NCBI GenBank assembly: GCA_021414065.1
Contig: JAIOPE010000114.1
Location: 1-37,508 of the forward strand
DNA length: 37,508 bases
Source: Planctomycetota bacterium
GTDB taxonomy: Bacteria; Planctomycetota; JAJSAM01; JAJVHW01
Direction of reading: 5' to 3'
Shown: positions 1-9,240 of the stretch, in pieces
How positions within the stretch are numbered: position 1 is the first letter of the stretch
Layout: every line of letters begins with the position of its first letter
Notes under the pieces: generated by a model
Told to the model about the DNA's origin: nothing
The model's input: only the letters and a program-made list of their open reading frames with translations
Databases searched by the model: none
Position numbers and translations under genes: made by a program

Positions 1-2301
1 TGGCGGCGAGATCCGTGGTCCTGCCGACCGTCGCACGCGATGATCGCGCTCGATGACGAACCGACCGTCGCGCGTGCTCCTGCTCGACCCGTACGGCGAC
101 GACTCACCTCGCGGCAACAGCGTCGCGGCGGCGCGGATCGCATCGGCTCCGTCGGATGTCCTTCCGAGGGCAAGGAGCGCGAGTCCGCGGCGCAGCGCGA
201 TCTCCCGCGCGGTGGCTGCATCTGAGCCACTCGCCGGAAGCGACTCCGCAATCGCCAGCACCTCGGCGTGCATCCCGCGCGAATCGAGGTACGCGAGGCC
301 GCAGCACACGTCCTCCCGACTCACGAGGCCGAGTGCACCGGCGAACCGCGCGTGCAGCAGGAGCTCCGCCGAGTCTCGACCGTCTCGCCGTTCCCGGGTC
401 ATGAGCGTTTCGGCGAACGCCCGTGCGTATTCGAGTCGAAGCGACTCCGAGACGCCCGCCCGAACCGCTTCGAAGAACGGCCTTGATCCGAATGCCCACC
501 GATCGCCCGCAGCGCGCACGACCAGGCCGCGACGAGCCATCACGCCGAGACGCGCTTCGACGTCGCGTGGCGCCTGCCCCACCACAGCGCCGACGAGCGA
601 CGGGTCGAACTCCAGGCCTGCGCAGGCACACGCTTCGATGAGTTCACAGTCGTCCGCGGGCGTACCGCGGAACGCGGAGCGCCCCCACGCGATGACCTCG
701 TCCGGCACTGGCACCGCCCACGCTTCCGCGTCGGGTGACCATGCAGCGTCGGGACCGGACCGCAACGCTCGCGCGGCGAGGAGGCTGCGAGTCCACGCGA
801 TCACGGCCCCCGCGTGCCGACCCGAAGCGACGGCGAGAAACTGAACGAGCGCAGGCGCCGGCCGCCCTGCGAGCAGAACGTCGCCCGCGATGTCGGCGAC
901 GGCGGCGTCCGTGAGCGGTCCGAGCCGTATGCGGACGACGAAATCGTCGAGCATCTCGCGCCGAACCAGGGGTGTCGGCTCCGACGCCGTCAGGATGACG
1001 AGGCACCCGGCTGTGCACGCGCGCCGCGCCAAACCGGCTGCGGCGTTCCAACCCGACGCCGATGCGTGGTCCACGTCTTCGACGACGATGAGCGCGCATC
1101 GCGGCGGATCGTCGAGTCCCGCCACCACGTCCGCGCCGTCGCGACCCGGTCCGAACGCGCGCCGAATCACGCAACCGGTCATGCCGCGCGCCGCTGCCGC
1201 CTCCGCGAACTCACCGACGAGTCGCGACTTGCCTGCGCCCGGCTCGCCTTCGAGGAGGACCGACGCTCCACCCCCTTCCTGCAGGGAACGCGCCAGGCGC
1301 CAAAGCTCCGCCATTTCCTCCTCGCGACCATGAAGACGCGCGGCGCGAACGACCGCGGGCCCCGTTCCGTGTTCGACGGCGCCCCTGCTCCGGAACCAAG
1401 GGCCGTCCTCCGCGGACGCGAGAATCGCGGCGAGTTCCGCCGCCGAACGGATGCGACGGTCTGGGGCCCGCTGAATCATCGCGTGTACGACCGCATCGAG
1501 GAACGGACTCACATCGGGCCGAACCTGACGAAGGCGCGGCGCGTCCACCTCGAGTTGGCGTGGCACGAATACGGAGTCGCCGGCTTGCTTCCAGGGGTGC
1601 CGCCCGGCAGCAAGCTCGTAGATCGTCACGCCGAGCGCGAACAGGTCGAGGCGCCCGTCCACGTCGTCCTGTCCGCGGCTGAACTGCTCCGGCGCAGCGT
1701 AGAGCAGTGAGCCGGAGAACCCCGTCCCGACCGCGTTGCGCAGGGAGCGATCGCGCAAGCGCGCGAGGCCGAGGTCCATCACCTTCACGACCTCGTCCCG
1801 CGTGAGAAGCACGTTCTCCGGCTTCACGTCGCCGTGGACGACGCCCCGTTCGTGGATCGCGGCGAGTCCGCGCGCTACCTCGCGCGCGATGCGTCGCACG
1901 AACCCTTCCGCGACGAGACCGTCGTCCGAGCGCAGCGCGGACAACGTCCGTCCGACGACGTACTCCATGGCGAGATAGACAAGGAGTCCGTCGTCCGTAA
2001 CGTCCATGCCGGCGTCGAGCGTGCGGACGACGTTCTGGTGCCGGATCGCTCGCCCGAGTTCGGCTTCACGCACGAATCGCTCGAAGACGTCCGACTCGAC
2101 GACCAGATGCGGGTGGACGATCTTCAGCGCAACGCGCTCACCGACAGGCAACCCGGGAACGGCGCCCTCGACGGTCGCCAGCCAGACGGTGCCCATTCCG
2201 CCCGCACCGATCTGTGCGTCGAGTCGGTACGGTCCGGCGAGGCTCCCAGGCGTCGGAACGGCCACGCCGTGATGGTACGTGCGCCCAACGGTTTGCGGCA
2301 T
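1..2301 (-). CDS. Ser/Thr protein kinase fused to P-loop ATPase (C-terminus beyond window)
   Basis: At least 767 residues are visible and the frame is open at base 1, so the gene is cut by the window edge. Residues 25-290 are a Hanks-type kinase: glycine loop IGAGGMGTV (31-39), ALK lysine K60, catalytic HGDVKPEN (156-163), DLG (176-178), APEQF (203-207) and DLFALGVTIYELAAG (219-233). The catalytic loop has HGD rather than HRD, a non-RD kinase, and the magnesium motif is DLG rather than DFG. After a linker comes a Walker A motif GEPGAGKS (352-359) and a Walker B-like LIVVEDVD further on. The remainder is helical and regulator-like. This architecture resembles PknK-type kinases with AAA/STAND modules, so the likely role is cytoplasmic signal transduction; substrates are unknown. 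I chose the ATG at 2301. An in-frame ATG at 2412 adds 37 residues but overlaps the start codon of the divergent oxygenase gene. Confidence 0.9.
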   Translation of the reverse strand, partial: MPQTVGRTYHHGVAVPTPGSLAGPYRLDAQIGAGGMGTVWLATVEGAVPGLPVGERVALKIVHPHLVVESDVFERFVREAELGRAIRHQNVVRTLDAGMDVTDDGLLVYLAMEYVVGRTLSALRSDDGLVAEGFVRRIAREVARGLAAIHERGVVHGDVKPENVLLTRDEVVKVMDLGLARLRDRSLRNAVGTGFSGSLLYAAPEQFSRGQDDVDGRLDLFALGVTIYELAAGRHPWKQAGDSVFVPRQLEVDAPRLRQVRPDVSPFLDAVVHAMIQRAPDRRIRSAAELAAILASAEDGPWFRSRGAVEHGTGPAVVRAARLHGREEEMAELWRLARSLQEGGGASVLLEGEPGAGKSRLVGEFAEAAAARGMTGCVIRRAFGPGRDGADVVAGLDDPPRCALIVVEDVDHASASGWNAAAGLARRACTAGCLVILTASEPTPLVRREMLDDFVVRIRLGPLTDAAVADIAGDVLLAGRPAPALVQFLAVASGRHAGAVIAWTRSLLAARALRSGPDAAWSPDAEAWAVPVPDEVIAWGRSAFRGTPADDCELIEACACAGLEFDPSLVGAVVGQAPRDVEARLGVMARRGLVVRAAGDRWAFGSRPFFEAVRAGVSESLRLEYARAFAETLMTRERRDGRDSAELLLHARFAGALGLVSREDVCCGLAYLDSRGMHAEVLAIAESLPASGSDAATAREIALRRGLALLALGRTSDGADAIRAAATLLPRGESSPYGSSRSTRDGRFVIERDHRVRRSAGPRISPP

Positions 2302-2410
2302 CGCGGAAGTCGGATTTCCGGGCCGCACACGTTCCCTGGGCGAACCCACGATCGTCGGCAACGGCCGTTTGTTGCTCCCCGCGCGACGCGGCCGATCCTG
2401 GGTGTCCCGC

Positions 2411-3034
2411 ATGAGTGCCTTCACGGTCCAGCCGAACGCGTTCGAAGCCGCCTACCTGCGGACGCTGCGGAAGCAGATCCACTCCTCGCGGTTCTTCACG
2501 GTGAACACGCTGAACCGCGACTTCGTCGGCACGCGCGGGTTCTCGATCGTGTTCCGCCGCGAGACCGTCGCTCGAGTCGCGCGCGAGTTTCCGTACTTCG
2601 CGCGGTATCTCGATGTGGCGCTCACGCCCGACTGCAACGCGTTCTACCTGAACCCGCTCCACCTCGTCGGCGGCTCGCGCGTGGACCCGCACATCGATCG
2701 AAGCCTGCGTTCCTACTGCGCCGAGGTCGCGCCGCCGGTGCTCGTCAGCGTGCTCTACGTCGAAGTCCCACCGGCGATGCGCGGAGGCGACCTGGTTCTG
2801 AGCCGGGGGAAGAAGCACCTCGGACGCGTCACGCCGTCGGAGAACACGATCGTCCGGTTCGACGGCGACCTGACGCACTCCGTGGAACGGGTCGAGACCG
2901 ACGGTTCGCGGTTGAGCCTCGTCTGCGAGCAGTACCGGCTCACGCCGGACGAGCTCGACAAGGTCCCAGAGTTCACGATCGAGACGCGGGCAAAGGCCTA
3001 CGGCTCCGACACGGACTCGCGCAAGCGACGCTGA
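2411..3034 (+). CDS. 2OG-Fe(II) oxygenase family protein
   Basis: A 207-residue protein with the facial-triad pattern of iron/2-oxoglutarate dioxygenases. HID (H94-D96) is followed by distal H156 in LTHSVE and R167 in SRLSLVCEQY, the expected 2OG-binding arginine. RGGDLVL at 124-130 fits the connecting strand of the double-stranded beta-helix. The family hydroxylates protein or small-molecule substrates; this substrate cannot be read from the sequence. No signal peptide is visible, so it is probably cytoplasmic. The frame is open upstream to 2279, but the ATG at 2411 gives a normal-sized enzyme and avoids running into the divergent kinase gene. It converges on the helicase gene with a 24-bp gap. 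Confidence 0.8.
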   Translation: MSAFTVQPNAFEAAYLRTLRKQIHSSRFFTVNTLNRDFVGTRGFSIVFRRETVARVAREFPYFARYLDVALTPDCNAFYLNPLHLVGGSRVDPHIDRSLRSYCAEVAPPVLVSVLYVEVPPAMRGGDLVLSRGKKHLGRVTPSENTIVRFDGDLTHSVERVETDGSRLSLVCEQYRLTPDELDKVPEFTIETRAKAYGSDTDSRKRR

Positions 3035-3058
3035 ACCTGCCCGCAGTTCAACTACGGA

Positions 3059-4786
3059 TCAACCGCGCTCTGGCCGACCGCGGAACGGCGGGCGCGCCCC
3101 GGGAGGTCCACCCGCGCCGCGGGGTCCGCTGCGCGGCGCCGCGCGCGACTCGCGGCGGCGCGGCTCCACGGGCGGCGCACCGTCCGGCCCGACGAGCTCG
3201 ACCTCGATGTCGCTGTCGAGCTGATCGGGTCGCGTCGCCGCTGCTGCGAAACGCTCCGCAACCTGCTCGTCGATCTCGAATCGCGTCTCGCGGTCGAGGA
3301 TCGCGATCTTCCCGATGTCGGCCTTCGTCACGTGCCCGCGACGGCAGATGAACGGCACGATCCACCGAGGGTCGGCGTTGCCGAAGCGTCCGACGCTCAT
3401 GCGGAACCAAACGGTCAGGCCGGTCCGGGGGCGCTCACGGACGGGCTCGCCGGTCGGCTGGCGCACCGGCCAGGTGTCGCTCGTCAGTTCCTCCGGCTCC
3501 GGACGCTGCGCGCGCTGGAGCTTGACGAGTCCGGCCGCCAGTTGCTCCGGCGTCCGCTGCGCGAGCAGCTCGCGCGCGGCGTTCAGGTCGTCCACGGCCG
3601 GTTCGGCCGTGAGGGCGATGAGTTCCTCTACGAGTCGCTTCTGATCGAGGGCTCGGATCTCGTCGGCCGTCGGCGGCGGCGACCACTGGGCCTTGATGTT
3701 CCCGGACGCGAGGAGTCGCTCCACGCGGCGGCGGCTGTGGTACGGGACGAGGATCGCGCAGGTACCTCGGCGTCCCGCGCGGCCCGTGCGTCCGCTCCGG
3801 TGCTGCAGGCTCGCCGTGCTGTCCGGCAGGTCGGCGTGGAGGACGAGCCCGAGGTCGGGGATGTCCAGACCGCGAGCGGCCACGTCCGTGGCGACGCAGA
3901 CGCGAGCGCGACCGTCGCGGAGCGACTGGAGCGCCCGCGTTCGATCGGCCTGACCGAGTTCGCCCGAGAGAGCCACGACGCCGAAGCCTCGTTCCTGAAG
4001 GTGAGCGTGGAGGTGACTCACCGCCTCACGCGTGCGGCAGAAGACGAGCGCGCCGCGCGGGTCGAGGTATCGGAGCAGGTTCACGACGACGCGTTCCCGG
4101 TCGTGCGGTGCGATGACGACCGCGCGGTAGTCGATGTCGCCGTGGGCTTCGTCGGCGGAGTTCGTCTCGATGCGGAGCGCGTCTCGCTGGTACTTCTTCG
4201 CGAGCGTGGCGATCCCCGGGGGAATGGTCGCCGAGAACAGCAGCGTCCGACGCGTCTTCGGCGTGGAATCGAGGAGCAACTCCAGTTCGTCGCGGAAGCC
4301 GAGGTCGAGCATCTCGTCCGCCTCGTCGAGGACCACGGCACGGATCGACGACATATCGATCTGGCCGCGCTCGAGGTGGTCGCCGAGGCGCCCCGGCGTG
4401 CCGACCACGATGTGCGCCCCGCCGGCGAGCATCCGGCGCTCCTCGCGCGGGTCCATGCCGCCGACGCACGAGACGACCTTGCCGCCGGCGGCTGCGTACA
4501 GCCACTGCAACTCGCGCTGCACCTGGAGCGCAAGCTCGCGCGTTGGTGCGATCACGAGAGCCAGCGGCGACGACGCGCGCTCGAATTTCTCGGCGGTGCC
4601 GACGATCGTCGGCGCCATCGCGAGTCCGTACGCGACAGTCTTGCCCGAGCCGGTCTGCGCCGAGACGAGCAGGTCGCGCCCGGAGGCGCCTTCGGCGAGG
4701 ACGTTCGCCTGCACTGGCGTTGGTTCGGCATAGCCACGCTCCGCAATCGCGCGAGCGAGGGCCGGGTGGGCGTTCGTGTACGGCAT
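3059..4786 (-). CDS. DEAD-box ATP-dependent RNA helicase with DbpA-like RNA-binding domain
   Basis: A 575-residue RNA helicase of the DeaD/CsdA/DbpA group. The canonical motifs are in order: Q motif around Q26, motif I AQTGSGKT (43-50), Ia PTRELA (81-86), GG (109-110), TPGR (130-133), DEAD (154-157), SAT (185-187), RGLDIPD (305-311) and HRSGRTGRAG (329-338). Residues 455-535 (GLTVWFRMSVGRFG onward) look like the DbpA-type RNA-binding domain. The tail (540-575) is rich in Arg, Gly and Pro, as is common for RNA-binding tails. The likely role is unwinding rRNA or mRNA during ribosome assembly or turnover. The gene stands alone on the minus strand, with a 66-bp gap to the divergent acyltransferase gene. 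Confidence 0.95.
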   Translation of the reverse strand: MPYTNAHPALARAIAERGYAEPTPVQANVLAEGASGRDLLVSAQTGSGKTVAYGLAMAPTIVGTAEKFERASSPLALVIAPTRELALQVQRELQWLYAAAGGKVVSCVGGMDPREERRMLAGGAHIVVGTPGRLGDHLERGQIDMSSIRAVVLDEADEMLDLGFRDELELLLDSTPKTRRTLLFSATIPPGIATLAKKYQRDALRIETNSADEAHGDIDYRAVVIAPHDRERVVVNLLRYLDPRGALVFCRTREAVSHLHAHLQERGFGVVALSGELGQADRTRALQSLRDGRARVCVATDVAARGLDIPDLGLVLHADLPDSTASLQHRSGRTGRAGRRGTCAILVPYHSRRRVERLLASGNIKAQWSPPPTADEIRALDQKRLVEELIALTAEPAVDDLNAARELLAQRTPEQLAAGLVKLQRAQRPEPEELTSDTWPVRQPTGEPVRERPRTGLTVWFRMSVGRFGNADPRWIVPFICRRGHVTKADIGKIAILDRETRFEIDEQVAERFAAAATRPDQLDSDIEVELVGPDGAPPVEPRRRESRAAPRSGPRGAGGPPGARPPFRGRPERG

Positions 4787-4852
4787 GGCAGGAGTCTCCG
4801 GGGCGAGTTCGCGCCGAATCGGCGTGAATCCGCCACCCTACGGCCTCCGACG

Positions 4853-6196
4853 ATGATCGCGGCGACCCTTCACGGGGTGGAACGGGCCTCGCGCGGCGTG
4901 CAGGCGCCTCCAGTCACATCGCGGGAACGAAGCGCGCGTCAGGTTGACGACGCGGTGGATGCGTGGGAGCATCCACCTGCGTTGCAGAACATCGTCATCG
5001 CCCGGCCGTACGAGTTCGTGCCGCCGCGCGGTGGCGCCTTGTGGCCGACGCTGCTTCGACTCTGGGTTCCGGGGCACCTCCGCCGAACGTTCGGCGTGAC
5101 GTCGATCGAGTGCCGCCACGTCGAGCGGTTGCAGGCGTCGGTGGACGCAGGGCACGGCATCCTGCTCGCGCCGAACCACTGTCGTCCGTACGACCCGTTC
5201 GCCGTGGACTGGCTCGGCCGCGCGGTCGGGCGAAACCTCCACATCATGGCGGGTTGGCACCTCTTCATGCAGAGCCGCCTGCAGCGCTGGCTCCTGCCGC
5301 GGGCCGGCGTGTTCAGCGTGTATCGCGAAGGGACCGATCGCGAATCGTTGAAGTGCGCGATCACCATCCTGACGGAGGCGAAGCGCCCGCTCGTGCTGTT
5401 CCCGGAAGGCGTCGTCTCACGTCACAACGACCGGTTGAATCCGCTGATGGACGGCACGGCGCTGATGGCTCGGTCGGCAGCGAAGGAACGCGCGAAGAGC
5501 ACTCCGCCCGGCAGGGTCGTCGTGCACCCGGTGGCGATCCGCTGGGTGTTCGACGGCGACGTCGACGCGACGCTCGGCCCCATGCTCGACGACATCGAAC
5601 GCCGCCTCGCGTGGCGCCCGCGTCCGGGGCTGCCGCTCGCCGAGCGCATCCGACAGGTCGGGGCGGCGCTGCTCGCATCGAAGGAAGTCGAGGTCCTCGG
5701 CGCCGCGTCCGAGGGCACGTTCGCGGAACGCACCGTGCGACTCGTGGAGCGTCTGCTCTGCCCGCTCGAGGACGAGTGGCTGAAGGGCCGTCACGACGGA
5801 GGCGTCGTCGCGCGCGGGAAGTCGCTGCGCGCCGCGATCGTGCCCGGACTCGCCCAGGGCGACCTCGACGGGCCAGAGACCGCGCGGCGCTGGCGGCAAC
5901 TCGAAGACATCTACCTCGCGCAGCAGTTCGCCTGCTACCCCGCCGGCTACCTCGACTCCCCCACGCCGGAGCGCCTGCTCGAAACGGTCGAGCGGTTCGA
6001 GGAGGACCTGACGGATAACGTCCGTCGAATCCCCGGCATCCGCGGTTTCCTTTACGTGGGCGAGGCAATCGACGTGGCTCCCGAGCGACAGCGCGGTGTC
6101 GCGGGCGATCCGCTGATGGCACTCCTTCGCGAGCGTCTCGAGTCGATGCTGGCCGCGTCACTCGCCGAGCACCGACCAGGTGCCGTGCTGCCGTGA
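4853..6196 (+). CDS. PlsC-like glycerolipid acyltransferase
   Basis: A 447-residue protein with the two core motifs of the PlsC/GPAT superfamily: NHxxxxD at 108-114 (NHCRPYD), carrying the catalytic His and Asp, and FPEG at 183-186. The family transfers acyl chains to glycerol-3-phosphate, lysophosphatidate or related acceptors at the inner membrane. It is longer than a minimal PlsC (about 240 aa): the C-terminal 200 residues are an Arg/Glu-rich helical extension of unknown role. The frame is open far upstream, but that is shadow on the helicase; the ATG at 4853 is the first plausible start after the helicase gene. Its stop codon overlaps the GTG start of the next gene, so the two are probably translated together. 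Confidence 0.85.
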   Translation: MIAATLHGVERASRGVQAPPVTSRERSARQVDDAVDAWEHPPALQNIVIARPYEFVPPRGGALWPTLLRLWVPGHLRRTFGVTSIECRHVERLQASVDAGHGILLAPNHCRPYDPFAVDWLGRAVGRNLHIMAGWHLFMQSRLQRWLLPRAGVFSVYREGTDRESLKCAITILTEAKRPLVLFPEGVVSRHNDRLNPLMDGTALMARSAAKERAKSTPPGRVVVHPVAIRWVFDGDVDATLGPMLDDIERRLAWRPRPGLPLAERIRQVGAALLASKEVEVLGAASEGTFAERTVRLVERLLCPLEDEWLKGRHDGGVVARGKSLRAAIVPGLAQGDLDGPETARRWRQLEDIYLAQQFACYPAGYLDSPTPERLLETVERFEEDLTDNVRRIPGIRGFLYVGEAIDVAPERQRGVAGDPLMALLRERLESMLAASLAEHRPGAVLP

Positions 6197-6849
6197 CCGG
6201 CGACCTTTCCGCGGTTGCTGCCCGTGTCGTCGTGATCGGCGGAGCACTTGTGATCTGGTTCTGGACGCAGCGACTGATCGCGTCGCGACGACCCGCCGCG
6301 TCCGCGGGTGAGTTGGGCGATCGCATGCACGCCTGGACGGCCGGGTGGAACGCATGGCTCGCCTCGAACACACGTGCGACGAACCTGCTGCTGATCGTCA
6401 GTTCCGCATCGATCGACGTCATCGCACTCTGGATGATCGGTACATCGGTTCTCGGCCCCACCTTCCGGCCGTTCCTCGGCGTGCTGTTTCTCTTCGGGCT
6501 CCGCCAGACGTGCCAGGGCTTGTGCGCCATGCCGATCCCAAAGGGCATGATCTGGCGGCACCCTGGCGTGCCGTCGCTCCTAGTGACGTACGGAACGAGC
6601 AACGACCTGTTCTTCTCCGGCCACACTGCGCTCTGCGTCCTCGGGGCGATCGAGGTCCACCGCGCAGGGCCGCCGTGGCTCTCGGCGGTCGCATGGACTG
6701 TCGCAGCGCTTCAGGGGGTGTTCGTGCTGGCGTTGCGCGCCCACTACACCGTGGACGTCGTTGCGGCCGTGTTCGCCGCGTGCTGCTGCGACGCGCTTGC
6801 CGCGCACACAGCGCCCGGCGTGGACATCTGGCTGCGGTCGCTCGTCTGA
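6193..6849 (+). CDS. PAP2-superfamily membrane protein, sphingomyelin synthase-like (PAP2_C type)
   Basis: A 218-residue protein with several hydrophobic segments (about 11-29, 62-85, 93-107, 165-182 and 186-203). It carries FFSGHT (SGHT at 142-145) and HYTVD (184-188), the two catalytic signatures of the PAP2_C/sphingomyelin-synthase-like family, which supply the His of SGHT and the His and Asp of HYTVD. Members act as lipid phosphatases or phospho-headgroup transferases in the membrane. It starts with GTG in a GTGA overlap with the acyltransferase stop codon. The pairing suggests consecutive or coupled steps in making one membrane lipid. Which headgroup is moved cannot be told from sequence. 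Confidence 0.8.
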   Translation: MTGDLSAVAARVVVIGGALVIWFWTQRLIASRRPAASAGELGDRMHAWTAGWNAWLASNTRATNLLLIVSSASIDVIALWMIGTSVLGPTFRPFLGVLFLFGLRQTCQGLCAMPIPKGMIWRHPGVPSLLVTYGTSNDLFFSGHTALCVLGAIEVHRAGPPWLSAVAWTVAALQGVFVLALRAHYTVDVVAAVFAACCCDALAAHTAPGVDIWLRSLV

Positions 6850-6871
6850 CGTTCGCTCCAGCCCGAGTTCG

Positions 6872-9124
6872 TCACCAAGCGTGGACGTCGTCCAGGGAAT
6901 CAAGCGTTCGTGCGCGCGCGACCAGTTCCGCCCGGCGCTCCTCGTTCGACTCGCGCGCGGCCCACGCCAGCGTGAGCGCGGCCGTGGGCACCGCACCGTT
7001 CAGTTCCGCGAACGCTTCGATCGGCGGCAGCGTGGCGAACGTCGGGTCGGGGAAGTCCGTCTGCGCCCACGGCGGCATCGCTGCGTGAACTACGGCCGCG
7101 TCCGCGGTGCGCCCGACGCGTGCCAACTCGGCGCCGAGCTGGATCAAGATCTCCGGTTCGAGTCCGTGCACGTCCTCGGGCGCCACACTCGACATCTCGC
7201 GCACAGCGGCGGCGGGGTCGCGCCACGTGGCGAACACAGTTGCGCCCGTCCGCAGCATCGCGGCACCAGCGGGGAACTGGTCGCGCGTCGGGAAGGCGCC
7301 TTCGTCGCGGGCGAGCACCGCAATCCACGCGGTGATCTCGGTCGTCAGTGCGCGCCGCGCGTCAGCGGCGTCCTTCGAGGCGTCCGTCGCATCGACTTGC
7401 AGCGCGACGAGCTTCGGCACCCATTCCGCCGCGCGTCGGCGCGCGGGGATCGAGTCCCCGGCCACGATTCGAATGCGCTCGTACGCTCCGAGGACGAAGA
7501 CCGCGCCGTCTTGCACTGCGGGGGCGTCATCCAAGACGAGCGACAGGGCGTCGAGCGCCCGCTCGGGTTTGCCGGCCGCGTGCAGCGCCCGACCGCAACT
7601 CGCGAACACCTCGGAGAGTTGCGGGTCGCGCGCTCCGAGGATGCGTTCCGCTTGCGCTGCAGCCTCCGCAATCATCCCTGTGCGGTGGTACACGCGGAAC
7701 GCCATCTCCTGCACGAGCGGGTCGTCTGCCGCGGTTGCCAGTGCCGACTTCACGAGCGCCTGGGCCTCCGCACGCGGAGTCACGCGGGCGAGCAGCGCCA
7801 TCAACTGCGGTGAGTCCGGCGACTGCGCAAGCGCGGCACGGCCCTCGGACGCAGCGACCGGCGATTGTCCCGACCAGAGTCGCGCGTCCTGCAACGCTCG
7901 TCGCGCCGCAGCCGATTTCGGCGACGCGGCGACGAGTCGCTCGCTCATGCGCGTCGCCGCCGCCGCGCTCCCGACGCGCAACGCCACGTCGAACATCTCC
8001 CGGACGGCGAGGGGATCGTCAGTGACCGCAGTGGCGACCCCGGTGACGACCTTCTCCGCCGCCTCCGCGCCGCCGTAGCGGTGCGCGAGACCGACCGCCG
8101 TGCGCCAACCGCCGTCGAGCACGTCGGCGTGGTAGCGGACCGCCGACGTGGACTTGCTGTCCAGTTCGATGCGCGTCGGCGCGTCGCTGAACACGAACTG
8201 GACGGTCTCCCGCTGGATGAACACCTGCCCGGCCAACGACTCCACGCGCGGCTCGTTCTCCGCCGCCGACTTCGTCGAACCAGGCTTCGTCGTCCGTTTC
8301 GACGCCGCGTCGTCGGCTCGGTACTCGACATCCTCGATGAACAGCGGAGCCGCGCCCGCCACGTTGTAGACGACCAGGTCGGCCGTCCCGCTGACCCGCT
8401 CCGTGGTGTCCGAGACGACACGCCCCGCGACCGTGCAGCGGAACCGGTGCTCGCCCGACGACGCGACCACCGTCACGCGTCCCGCCGGATCGACGACGAT
8501 CGGCGCGTCGTCGTCGATCGTGAGCTCCGCCGCCGACTCGAGTCCGTTCACGACGTGCAGATCCGAGTGCGTGAACCGGTGCAGGAGCCAGAGCCCGACC
8601 GCGACGACACCGGCGCCGAGCGCGCAGAGCGCAGCGGTGCGAATCGTGCGCGTCTTGCCGACGACGGGCACGCGCGCGTGGAAGTGCCATCCTCCGTTCG
8701 GGGCGTCGGTGACGAGCCACGCGTCGAGCGGAAGGACCGGCACGAACACGAAGGTGAGCCACCTCGTCTTCACGTAGGAGCCGTCAGCAGAATCGCGCTG
8801 TTCCGCGCCGATCATCGCGGGGCCAACGCCGTTGATCCGCTGCAGCCCCGGCGCGCTCCGCAGCGGTTCGGCGAACAGCCGCGACTCCGCGAGCGCTGCG
8901 TCGATTCGCTCGCGCTCTCCGTCAGCGGGCGACTTCCTGCGGACCGCGCGTAGTCGGTCGTGCGCGGCGAAGCCGCGTCCGGCTTCGAGGTCGCGGATCA
9001 CGTCCGGCCAGCGCGCGAGCCCGAGCGACCGCGCGCGCTCCGCCGCCCAGTTCGTCTCCGCGGCCAACTCGCTCCCGGTACTGGCGTCCGAAGTGCCGTG
9101 AAGATCGTCGTCGGTCGTCGCCAT
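6872..9124 (-). CDS. Single-pass membrane protein with TPR/HEAT-like helical repeats
   Basis: A 750-residue protein. It has a hydrophilic N-terminal segment, then SYVKTRWLTFVFVPVLPLD (about 116-134), then one membrane helix (about 163-183, AALCALGAGVVAVGLWLL). The rest is an alanine-rich helical-repeat region of about 560 residues resembling degenerate tetratricopeptide repeats, e.g. AAAQAERILGARDPQLSEVFASCGRALHAAGKPERALDALSLVLDD (read as adjoining helices). I recall a similar pre-membrane stretch in planctomycete TPR proteins, but cannot check it here. The role is probably scaffolding at the cell envelope. I chose the ATG at 9124; a GTG at 9130 is equally possible. It converges on the PAP2-like gene with a 22-bp gap. 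Confidence 0.6.
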   Translation of the reverse strand: MATTDDDLHGTSDASTGSELAAETNWAAERARSLGLARWPDVIRDLEAGRGFAAHDRLRAVRRKSPADGERERIDAALAESRLFAEPLRSAPGLQRINGVGPAMIGAEQRDSADGSYVKTRWLTFVFVPVLPLDAWLVTDAPNGGWHFHARVPVVGKTRTIRTAALCALGAGVVAVGLWLLHRFTHSDLHVVNGLESAAELTIDDDAPIVVDPAGRVTVVASSGEHRFRCTVAGRVVSDTTERVSGTADLVVYNVAGAAPLFIEDVEYRADDAASKRTTKPGSTKSAAENEPRVESLAGQVFIQRETVQFVFSDAPTRIELDSKSTSAVRYHADVLDGGWRTAVGLAHRYGGAEAAEKVVTGVATAVTDDPLAVREMFDVALRVGSAAAATRMSERLVAASPKSAAARRALQDARLWSGQSPVAASEGRAALAQSPDSPQLMALLARVTPRAEAQALVKSALATAADDPLVQEMAFRVYHRTGMIAEAAAQAERILGARDPQLSEVFASCGRALHAAGKPERALDALSLVLDDAPAVQDGAVFVLGAYERIRIVAGDSIPARRRAAEWVPKLVALQVDATDASKDAADARRALTTEITAWIAVLARDEGAFPTRDQFPAGAAMLRTGATVFATWRDPAAAVREMSSVAPEDVHGLEPEILIQLGAELARVGRTADAAVVHAAMPPWAQTDFPDPTFATLPPIEAFAELNGAVPTAALTLAWAARESNEERRAELVARARTLDSLDDVHAW

Positions 9125-9240
9125 CGCCACAGGCTATCGCCGCCGAACGAAACCGAGCCGAAGTCGGAGCCGCATGAACGCGGTCCAGGCGACCGGAGAT
9201 CGCGCCGTCAGTGCGTCGCCACCGCGACGTGGTCGGGTCG

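Noticed and set aside
3332..4852. A long plus-strand extension of the acyltransferase frame
   Set aside because: It is antisense to the clearly recognisable helicase gene and has no family features; the enzyme is complete from 4853.
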